This document shows positions 1 to 5,440 of a stretch of DNA of 6,482 nt, in pieces. A program made the translations under genes and the position numbers. Origin of the DNA: an uncultured Flavobacteriaceae bacterium (GTDB lineage Bacteria; Bacteroidota; Bacteroidia; Flavobacteriales; Flavobacteriaceae). The stretch spans positions 1 to 6,482 of the forward strand of contig CAJWFY010000083.1 in the NCBI GenBank assembly GCA_913031655.1, in the 5' to 3' direction. Each line of letters starts with the position of its first letter. Within the stretch, counting starts at the first letter, position 1. The notes below the pieces were generated by a model. That model was not told where the DNA came from, did no database searches, and was given only the letters and a program-made list of their open reading frames with translations.

Positions 1-551
1 ATAATATTTTTAAAGTCTGATGATTTATTTACTAAAGTTTCTTTAAAGTCTTCAAGACTTGGAATAGTATGCTCTACAAGTTTTTTATATATAGCTATGT
101 GCATTGCAGTAGGGAAGGTGTCGTTTGATGATTGAGACATGTTAACATCATCATTAGGTGTTAATAATTTATCATTTTCATCACCTAACTTATTTCCTTG
201 TAAAATATGTCCTCTATTGGAAATAACTTCATTTATATTCATATTACTTTGTGTTCCTGATCCAGTTTGCCAAATAACTAACGGAAATTGATTATCATGT
301 TTTCCCTGTAATATTTCATCACAAACTTTTGAAATTAAATCTCTTTTTTTAATATCTAAAACCCCTAATTTATGATTTGTATAAGCTGCAGCTTTTTTTA
401 AGTAAGCAAATCCGTAGATGATTTCAATTGGCATAGAGCCGGATTGACCAATTTTAAAATTATTAATTGACCTTTGAGTTTGTGCTCCCCATAAAGCTTT
501 ACTAGAAACGTTAACTTTTCCAATTGTATCTTTTTCAATTCTATAATCCAT
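1..551 (-). CDS. fumC: Class II fumarate hydratase, N-terminal 183 residues (partial)
   Basis: Fumarase C interconverts fumarate and L-malate in the TCA cycle; it is a cytosolic, iron-free homotetramer. The frame is open from an ATG at 551 to the left edge, so the central helical core and C-terminus, including the family signature loop GSSxMPxKxN, lie outside the window. The protein begins MDYRIEKDTIGKV, and WGAQTQRS at 21-28 is the usual N-terminal fumarase motif. TGSGTQSNMNINEV at 96-109 contains Ser98, Thr100 and Asn103 of the active-site region, at the same numbers as in E. coli FumC. NDDVNMSQSSNDTFPTAMHI (133-152) is the second conserved region. The family is about 460 residues, so roughly 40 % is present. 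One oddity: the residue matching E. coli His129 (the non-catalytic B site) is Thr131. A TAnnTTTG box lies 17 bp upstream. Aspartase and argininosuccinate lyase share the fold but fit these motifs less well. Confidence 0.95.
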   Translation of the reverse strand, partial: MDYRIEKDTIGKVNVSSKALWGAQTQRSINNFKIGQSGSMPIEIIYGFAYLKKAAAYTNHKLGVLDIKKRDLISKVCDEILQGKHDNQFPLVIWQTGSGTQSNMNINEVISNRGHILQGNKLGDENDKLLTPNDDVNMSQSSNDTFPTAMHIAIYKKLVEHTIPSLEDFKETLVNKSSDFKNI

Positions 552-568
552 AATCTTTAATTATTATA

Positions 569-576
569 CAAATTTA
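569..576 (-). promoter_or_regulatory. Putative -7 promoter element of fumC
   Basis: On the minus strand this reads TAAATTTG, an exact match to the Bacteroidota -7 consensus TAnnTTTG. It ends 17 bp before the fumC ATG, which would give a leader of roughly 10-14 nt. I see no clear TTG-type -33 element at the expected spacing, so the call rests on the -7 match and its position. In DNA this AT-rich the motif can occur by chance. Confidence 0.5.
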
Positions 577-591
577 CTATAAAACGTTTAG

Positions 592-606
592 ATATTAATT
601 TAATAT
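592..606. repeat. Short AT-only inverted repeat between two divergent promoters
   Basis: ATATTAA and TTAATAT form perfect 7-bp arms around a single central T. The element sits between the divergent fumC and small-membrane-protein promoter boxes (569-576 and 646-653). It could be an operator, but it contains only A and T and such palindromes are expected by chance here. The rest of the 552-671 gap shows nothing I can name. Confidence 0.25.
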
Positions 607-645
607 GATTTGTTAAAAATAATTTCATTGGTTCATATCTTTATT

Positions 646-653
646 TATATTTG
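646..653 (+). promoter_or_regulatory. Putative -7 promoter element of the small membrane protein gene
   Basis: TATATTTG matches the Bacteroidota -7 consensus TAnnTTTG exactly and ends 18 bp before the ATG at 672. A TTG at 628-630 might act as the -33 element, but the 15-bp spacing is shorter than the usual 17-23. The box decides the start codon of the gene: the in-frame TTG at 651-653 is part of the box itself, so it would lie upstream of the transcript's 5' end. Confidence 0.5.
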
Positions 654-671
654 TGGAATCAATTAAAATTT

Positions 672-839
672 ATGTTTGAATTCGATCAATATTTAGGCTT
701 TATTCTGTTTTTATCAGTTTTTACAATGGGCTTTTGGCTATTGATTCTTTTATTAACTTTTATTGTGCCTTACTGGATAGGTGGATCTTTACTAGAAAAG
801 TTAAAAGAGTTAAGAGATGAAAGTAAATTAAAAAAATAA
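672..839 (+). CDS. Small single-span membrane protein, unknown function
   Basis: I do not recognise this protein. It has 55 residues from the ATG at 672: a short acidic N-terminus (MFEFDQY), one long hydrophobic stretch at about 8-35 rich in Phe, Leu and Ile, and a charged C-terminal tail (LLEKLKELRDESKLKK) that could form an amphipathic helix facing the cytoplasm. A 62-residue version starting at TTG 651 is possible on paper, but that TTG forms the last three bases of a perfect TAnnTTTG box, so I prefer the ATG. The gene is divergent from fumC and convergent with the receptor gene, with one base between the stop codons (839 and 841). Its reality rests on the promoter match, the coherent membrane-protein composition and its exact fit between neighbours. 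No homology is visible to me. Confidence 0.65.
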   Translation: MFEFDQYLGFILFLSVFTMGFWLLILLLTFIVPYWIGGSLLEKLKELRDESKLKK

Positions 840-840
840 T

Positions 841-3273
841 TTATCCTCCGAATCCTTCCCCTCCATAATCTTGATAATTAGGTCTGTTGTTTCCCTGTTT
901 TTTCTTTTGATTAAATCTATATATAAGGCTTAAATTGAAGTTCCTTCCACCTCTCCAACTAGATTCTGTATAATTTTTATATGTTTGACCAAAGGTCTCT
1001 AATCTCCATTTTTGAGTTTCAAAAAGATCATTTATTTTGAACGTTAGAGTCATTTTATCTTCATAAATATCTTTACTAAAAGCCGTATTTGTACTTATTG
1101 AAGCTTTTCTAGTTGAAATAGCATTTTTTTGAGGTCCTCTGTAGCTAAGCCTAGTTTGCCAATCAACTGACGAAAATAATTTTAGATAGTTGTTTAATCT
1201 TCCTGACCATATTAGATTTTTAGAATCGTAAATAACTCCATTATAATTTCCAATTATTTCCGATTGATAAAAATTAAGATTTCCACCAATTCGCCAATTT
1301 TTAGAATGAGTGTAATTTGTGTTAAATTCAATTCCTATTTCTTCTTGCGAAGACAAGTTTATAGGAGACCTTCTAATAACTGGAACAAGAATATCATTAA
1401 CAAAAACTGAATTCCCAGTTGCTTCGTTAACAAAAGTAAATATTTGATTTGATTTTTTATAATATATTGATCCGTTCAAAGTCGTTTTGTCTAATCTTTT
1501 TAAGTAACCCAAATCAATTCCATTAGAATAACTAGGATTTAGGTAAGGATTACCTTGGAAATAGCTTGTTTCGCTAGATCTGGAAGGAAATGGGTTGATG
1601 AAATATGACCTAGGTCTGCTTATTCTTCTGCTATAACCTAAAGTTATGGTTTCATTTTCTTTTAATTCAAAAGCTAAATTTATTGTTGGAAATAAGTCGT
1701 TATATTTTTTTATGCTATTGCTGTTACTTTCAATTTGCTTGACTGTAGTTTTAGACTCCTCTAGTCTTAAGCCAAATAGAAATGAAATTTTATTTTTTTT
1801 ATTTCCATATTGGGTGTAAAAAGCATTTACTTTTTCGTTATAAAAAAGATTATTACTAAGATTAGTGTTTTTTATAAAATCTCCGTTTTTATTTTCGTCT
1901 TTAATTAAGTAATCAGTATTTTGAAATTTATTACTCTTTCTATAGCCCATTTCAAACTGCCCATCTTCTCCAACAGGTAAAACGTAATCAATTTTATAAA
2001 GTTCGCTATCTTGATTTTCATTAGTATTAACTTTTTCACCTAAATATTTTATGAAATTAGGAACGGATTGTGTATTGGTTATAATACCACTTTCAATTTC
2101 ATTAGATTTTTCCTTTTGATAATCTATTGTGATATTTCCTTTGTTTATAAATTCGTGAGTAAAATTTAACGAAAACTCTTTTGAATTATCGGACTCATTT
2201 TCATTTTCAATTCTTTTAGAAGATTTTTTATTTCCCTGAAAATCTTGATTGATATTATTGATTGTTTCATCATCACTTTCACTTTCTCTGTTCAGGAAAG
2301 AAATAACTATACTGGTTTTGTCAGAAATAAAATATTCAATTCCAGTATTTTGATAATAAGAATCACTTTGACTTGTTCTATTTCCATTTTCGTTAAGAAA
2401 ATTACTGACAGAATTATTTCTATAATATTCTGTTTCGCTTTTAGAACCATTTAAATAGCTTCTTAAGCTATATCCAGCATTGCTAAAAAGGTTTATTTTT
2501 TTAGTTCTATAATTGATATTTGCTGAGAGCCCATAAGTTTTTGGATCCCCACCATTTGTTGTTATTGAACCGTTTAAACCTGCCAGTTTATTTTTTTTCA
2601 AAACAATATTAATTATCCCTGCAGTTCCCTCTGCATTGTATCTGGCAGACGGCGAAGTTATTATTTCAACTTTTTCAACACTTTCAGAGGGAAATTGCTT
2701 TAAGGCATCATTACTGCTAATTCCAACTAGCCCTGATGGCTTACCATTTATTAAAATTCTTACACTTTGATTTCCTCTTAGTGATACGTTCCCATCAATA
2801 TCAACTGCTACAGAAGGAAGATTATCTAAAACATCACTTACACTGCTTCCTCTTAGCGTTAAATCTTTTCCGATATTATAAACTATTTTATCTAGTTTAA
2901 TTTCAACTTCTGTTTTTTCTCCAATGACTTCCACTTCATCCAAAATATTTTGATCAATGGACATAAATATAGTTCCTAAATCTTGAGATTTATAGATAGT
3001 GATTTTTTTTAAATATTTTATTTTAAAGGAAATGTATTCTATTTTTATGTCATAAACACCCCTTGCAATTTCAAAATTAAATTTCCCGTCTAAATCAGCT
3101 AAGCCTCCATATTTAGCAATGCTATCATTTTGTTTAAAGACAGAAATAGTAGCATATTCAAGTGGGACATTAGTCTCGCTATCTAAAATAGTTCCTGATA
3201 GATAAATAGATGGTTGTTGAGCATTTATATTTAACGATAATAAAATAGTAATTATTAATAAAATATTCTTCAT
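841..3273 (-). CDS. TonB-dependent-receptor-like outer-membrane beta-barrel protein
   Basis: An 810-residue outer-membrane protein, presumably a TonB-linked transporter or related barrel; the substrate is unknown. Residues 1-19 are a signal peptide (MKNILLIITILLSLNINAQ). Residues 24-105 form a carboxypeptidase-regulatory-like beta-sandwich with the typical GTILDSETNVPLEYATISV start and the DLDGKF turn. Residues about 120-228 form the plug, with LDNLPSVAVDIDGNVSLRGN, a VRILINGKPSGL segment and RYNAEGTAGIINIVLKK. The rest is a barrel of the OMP_b-brl_3 type, recognisable from YSRRISRPRSYFINPFPSR followed by GNPYLNPSYSNGIDLGY. The last strand (LSLIYRF) is followed by about 20 Lys-, Asn- and Gly-rich residues ending GGEGFGG, a tail often seen in this family. 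No SusD-like lipoprotein lies beside it, so it is not a classic glycan-uptake pair. It starts 48 bp after the ArsC-like gene; I found no TAnnTTTG box in that gap, so read-through transcription is plausible. Confidence 0.9.
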   Translation of the reverse strand: MKNILLIITILLSLNINAQQPSIYLSGTILDSETNVPLEYATISVFKQNDSIAKYGGLADLDGKFNFEIARGVYDIKIEYISFKIKYLKKITIYKSQDLGTIFMSIDQNILDEVEVIGEKTEVEIKLDKIVYNIGKDLTLRGSSVSDVLDNLPSVAVDIDGNVSLRGNQSVRILINGKPSGLVGISSNDALKQFPSESVEKVEIITSPSARYNAEGTAGIINIVLKKNKLAGLNGSITTNGGDPKTYGLSANINYRTKKINLFSNAGYSLRSYLNGSKSETEYYRNNSVSNFLNENGNRTSQSDSYYQNTGIEYFISDKTSIVISFLNRESESDDETINNINQDFQGNKKSSKRIENENESDNSKEFSLNFTHEFINKGNITIDYQKEKSNEIESGIITNTQSVPNFIKYLGEKVNTNENQDSELYKIDYVLPVGEDGQFEMGYRKSNKFQNTDYLIKDENKNGDFIKNTNLSNNLFYNEKVNAFYTQYGNKKNKISFLFGLRLEESKTTVKQIESNSNSIKKYNDLFPTINLAFELKENETITLGYSRRISRPRSYFINPFPSRSSETSYFQGNPYLNPSYSNGIDLGYLKRLDKTTLNGSIYYKKSNQIFTFVNEATGNSVFVNDILVPVIRRSPINLSSQEEIGIEFNTNYTHSKNWRIGGNLNFYQSEIIGNYNGVIYDSKNLIWSGRLNNYLKLFSSVDWQTRLSYRGPQKNAISTRKASISTNTAFSKDIYEDKMTLTFKINDLFETQKWRLETFGQTYKNYTESSWRGGRNFNLSLIYRFNQKKKQGNNRPNYQDYGGEGFGG

Positions 3274-3321
3274 ATAAGTTTAATATAAGTCTATGACTTT
3301 TTAATTTCGAAAAGGTTTAGT

Positions 3322-3675
3322 TTATAGTATTTTTAAAGCTTCTTCAGCAGGTATAGCTATTATTGCTTTAGTTTCTGAAATAAAAATAGGTCTTTGCATA
3401 ATTTTAGGATGATCAAATATAGCTTGAACGATTTGATCTTTTGTTAGAGTTTTGTCTTTGTATAATTCTTTCCAAATTCCTTCATGTTTTCTAATTAAAT
3501 CTATTGGGTTAAGTTCTGATTTTACTACAATATTTTTAATTTCATGTATTTCTAATTTTTCTTTCAGATATAAAACTATTTCAAAATTAATATTTTTAGA
3601 TTTTAAAAACTCCAAACCTTGTCGTGATTTACTACATCTTGGATTGTGTAGTAATTTATATTTTTCAGATTTCAA
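3322..3675 (-). CDS. arsC: ArsC-family (arsenate reductase/Spx-like) protein, TTG start
   Basis: A 117-residue, complete thioredoxin-fold protein of the glutaredoxin-linked ArsC family (R773 ArsC, YffB/Spx relatives). HNPRCSKSR at 10-18 places the catalytic cysteine at Cys14. LIRKHEG holds Arg62 and HPKIMQRPI holds Arg95, matching Arg60 and Arg94 of R773 ArsC. The third active-site arginine (Arg107) is replaced by Ile108 in IAIPAEEAL. True arsenate reduction is therefore uncertain; the protein may be a general thiol oxidoreductase or have another role. No ars genes (arsB, arsR) are nearby. The start is TTG at 3675: the cysteine motif begins nine codons later with no ATG or GTG between, and an in-frame TAA at 3681-3679 blocks any upstream start. 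The first 11 bp overlap the end of the HAD gene, which suggests translational coupling. Confidence 0.85.
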   Translation of the reverse strand: MKSEKYKLLHNPRCSKSRQGLEFLKSKNINFEIVLYLKEKLEIHEIKNIVVKSELNPIDLIRKHEGIWKELYKDKTLTKDQIVQAIFDHPKIMQRPIFISETKAIIAIPAEEALKIL

Positions 3676-4270
3676 CTTTTAATTTTTTTAAATTAATAAT
3701 TAATTTTTCTGGAGATTCAAATTGAATTCCTTCGATACCACATTTTACAGCTCCTTCTACATTATTTAATCGATCATCAATAAAAATACATTCCTTTGGA
3801 TTTAGATTGTATTTGTTTAATGTGTAATTATAGATTTCTTTAAACGGTTTTAGCATTTTAATTTCTCCTGACACAACAATTCCTTCAAATAATTCAAGAA
3901 ATTTATATTTTTTTATTGCAACTGGAAAAGTTTCAGCACTCCAATTAGTAAGAGCAATTAACTTATAATTTTTATTTTTTAATTTATACAATATTTCAAC
4001 TGTCCCAGAAATTTCGTCTTTAAGCATCTCCTCCCATCTCCCATAAAACATTCTTATTAATCTTTCGTAATCAGGAAAAAGCTTTATTCTTTCTTCTGTT
4101 GCTTCCTTCATTAACTTACCTCCGTCTTGCTCTTCATTCCAACTAGAAGTACAAACATTATCAAAAAACCATTTCATTTTTCTTCTATCCCCTTTAAATT
4201 CTTTCAAATAAACGTATTCAGGGTTCCAATCCACTAATACTCCACCTAAATCAAAAATTATTGTTTTCAT
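3665..4270 (-). CDS. HAD-superfamily hydrolase (subfamily IA phosphatase, YihX-like)
   Basis: A 201-residue cytosolic HAD hydrolase, probably a phosphatase on a small phosphorylated metabolite. All four HAD motifs are visible: IIFDLGGVLVDWNP with nucleophile Asp7; ALTNW with Thr108; LKP with Lys141; and FIDDRLNN with Asp165/Asp166. The helical cap lies between motifs I and II at about 15-85 (VCTSSWNEEQDGG, YGRWEEML). The second position of the DxD motif is Gly9 rather than Asp. This also occurs in E. coli YihX, as I recall its sequence, and does not by itself imply inactivity. Names such as 2-haloacid dehalogenase are often attached to relatives, but nothing here supports that substrate. The ATG at 4270 follows the prfB stop by 2 bp (TAA TT ATG), and the TGA end overlaps the next gene by 11 bp, so all three genes are probably co-translated from one message. 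Confidence 0.9.
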   Translation of the reverse strand: MKTIIFDLGGVLVDWNPEYVYLKEFKGDRRKMKWFFDNVCTSSWNEEQDGGKLMKEATEERIKLFPDYERLIRMFYGRWEEMLKDEISGTVEILYKLKNKNYKLIALTNWSAETFPVAIKKYKFLELFEGIVVSGEIKMLKPFKEIYNYTLNKYNLNPKECIFIDDRLNNVEGAVKCGIEGIQFESPEKLIINLKKLKVEI

Positions 4271-4272
4271 AA

Positions 4273-5353
4273 TTAATTTGACATTAAAAAAGCTTTTAAA
4301 AATGGGTTTAAACCACCATTTAGAACTTCATCTACATTGTTAGTTTCATGACCAGTTCTAACGTCTTTAATCAGTTTATAAGGGTGAAGTACGTAATTTC
4401 TTATTTGAGATCCCCACTCAATTTTCATTTTACTAGATTCAATTTTTTCTCTTTCAATCATTTTTTCTTTTAATTGAATTTCATACAATTGAGACTTAAG
4501 TAATTTTAGAGCTTTTTCTTTATTTTCTAATTGAGATCTAGTTTCTGAGTTTTCAATGACAATACCTGAGGGTCCATGTCTCAACCTGACTGCAGTCTCA
4601 ACTTTGTTAACGTTTTGCCCTCCAGCTCCGCTAGAGCGCATGGTTTCCCATGAAATATCAGATGGATTAATATTTATTTCTATTGTATCATCTACAAGAG
4701 GATAAGCATACACAGAAGCAAAAGACGTATGTCTTTTTGCATTACTGTCAAAAGGGGAAATCCTAACCAATCTATGAACTCCATTTTCTCCTTTCAACCA
4801 ACCAAAACCATACTCTCCATCAATCTCTAGTGTGACAGATTTTATTCCCGTTACATCTCCTTGTTGAAGATCTAATTCCTTTAATTTATAATTGTTTTTT
4901 TCAGCCCACATTATATACATTCTCATTAGCATATAAGCCCAGTCACAGCTCTCAGTACCACCTGCTCCTGCAGTAATTTGAATAACCACACTCATTTCAT
5001 CTCCTTCGTTTGAGAGCATGTTTTTAAATTCAATTTTTTCAATGTGATCTGAACATAAAATAAAATGGGAATTAAGCTCCTTTTCAGATGTTTCGCCATC
5101 TTTAAAATATTCAAAAAGAACTTCTAAATCTTCAGTTAAAGATTTTGCTTTTTCATAATCTTTAACCCATTGTTTAAGTGACTGAAGCTCTTTCATTATA
5201 ATTTGAGCTTTTTTAGAATCGTTCCAAAAATCAGGATCTAAGGTAATTTCTTCTTTATTAGTAATTTCAATATTTTTTGTTTCTACGTCAAAGATATCTC
5301 CTTAACGCCTTTGTGCGTTCAAGAAGATTCTTAATTTGATCAATAGTAATCAT
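4273..5353 (-). CDS. prfB: Peptide chain release factor 2, joined by a programmed +1 frameshift
   Basis: RF2 reads UGA and UAA stop codons and triggers peptide release on the ribosome. The gene is in two frames. An ATG at 5353 opens 21 codons ending ...RTKALRRYL, followed by TGA (5290-5288); a +1 slip at CTT continues at GAC (5289) to the TAA at 4273-4275, giving 359 residues against 365 in E. coli. After the junction the protein reads DVETKNIEITNKEE, then LDPDFWND, the conserved RF2 N-terminal domain. The stop-recognition tripeptide SPF is at 199-201 and GGQ at 244-246 (SSGAGGQNVNKVE); SPF rather than PxT identifies RF2, not RF1. The residue matching E. coli position 246 is Ser240, not the Thr of strain K-12. 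Taking the in-frame ATG at 5196 as start would delete 52 residues including the WND region, so it is rejected. It is the first gene of a close minus-strand series. Confidence 0.96.
5287..5304 (-). promoter_or_regulatory. prfB programmed +1 frameshift (autoregulatory recoding) site
   Basis: On the minus strand this reads TAAGGAGATATCTTTGAC. It has every known part of the RF2 recoding site: an SD-like AAGGAG (5303-5298), a short spacer, the slippery CTT (5293-5291), an in-frame TGA (5290-5288) and a following C that weakens termination. The layout matches E. coli AGG GGG TAT CTT TGA C codon for codon. When RF2 is scarce, slow decoding of TGA lets the ribosome slip forward one base and make RF2; when it is plentiful, translation stops after 21 residues. 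The frame change is confirmed by conserved RF2 sequence on the far side. Confidence 0.95.
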
Positions 5354-5355
5354 TC

Positions 5356-5371
5356 TGAAAAATATTTTTCA
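5356..5371. repeat. 16-bp perfect palindrome in the prfB 5' region
   Basis: TGAAAAATATTTTTCA is a perfect 16-bp inverted repeat ending two bases before the prfB start codon and overlapping the first bases of the -7 box. It would cover the expected transcription start. It could be an operator or a leader hairpin, but it is almost all A and T, so chance is a serious alternative. A terminator is unlikely: there is no GC stem and no gene end beside it. Confidence 0.3.
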
Positions 5372-5377
5372 AAAATA
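5370..5377 (-). promoter_or_regulatory. Putative -7 promoter element of the prfB series
   Basis: Read on the minus strand this is TATTTTTG, an exact TAnnTTTG match. It ends 16 bp before the ATG at 5353, the same spacing class as the boxes before fumC and the small membrane protein. No TTG-like -33 element is evident at 17-23 bp upstream. It is the only such box I see in the 87-bp gap on this strand and would drive prfB and the genes behind it. Confidence 0.5.
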
Positions 5378-5414
5378 CATTATAAAAACACTAAATATTC
5401 ACTTAATTAATTTT

Positions 5415-5422
5415 TATATTTA
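5415..5422 (+). promoter_or_regulatory. Possible -7 promoter element of the metalloprotease gene
   Basis: TATATTTA differs from TAnnTTTG only in the last base and ends 18 bp before the ATG at 5441, the same distance as the other promoter boxes in the window. The sequence is AT-only and overlaps a 10-bp palindrome (TATTTAAATA, 5417-5426), so the match is weak and no -33 partner is seen. Confidence 0.3.
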
Positions 5423-5440
5423 AATAAAATTGATTTAACT

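Larger units (their letters stand above)
841..5353 (-). other. Probable operon: prfB, HAD phosphatase, ArsC-like, (receptor)
   Basis: Four minus-strand genes follow one another with gaps of 2 bp (4271-4272), an 11-bp overlap (3665-3675) and 48 bp (3274-3321). Only one promoter-like box is seen, upstream of prfB at 5370-5377, and no convincing terminator lies between the genes. Co-transcription of the first three is well supported by spacing. Inclusion of the receptor is less certain because the 48-bp gap could hold a promoter that I do not recognise. Confidence 0.55.

Noticed and set aside
651..671. TTG at 651 as start of the small membrane protein
   Set aside because: The TTG is the final part of a perfect TAnnTTTG promoter box, so it would not be in the transcript; an ATG follows seven codons later.
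2245..2454. Plus-strand open frame of 69 codons inside the receptor gene
   Set aside because: It lies wholly antisense to a well-supported barrel-coding frame, has no promoter box that I can see and encodes low-complexity sequence without any recognisable motif.
841..3273. Receptor as part of a polysaccharide utilisation locus
   Set aside because: No SusD-like lipoprotein, glycoside hydrolase or sugar-sensing regulator is present, and the barrel is of the OMP_b-brl_3 type rather than SusC-like.
3296..3316. Hairpin between the ArsC-like gene and the receptor gene as a terminator
   Set aside because: The stem is seven AT-rich pairs with a G-T wobble that becomes a C-A mismatch on the transcribed (minus) strand, and no U-tract follows.
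3452..3682. Plus-strand open frame of 76 codons over the ArsC-like gene
   Set aside because: It is the mirror of a conserved ArsC-family coding sequence and has no features of its own.
4273..5196. prfB read as a 307-residue protein starting at 5196
   Set aside because: It would lack the conserved N-terminal RF2 region, which is present upstream in the same frame and connects through the frameshift site to the ATG at 5353.
5288..5290. In-frame TGA in prfB as a nonsense mutation, sequencing error or selenocysteine codon
   Set aside because: The surrounding AAGGAG and CTTTGAC match the known RF2 recoding site exactly, and the sequence after a +1 shift is conserved RF2.
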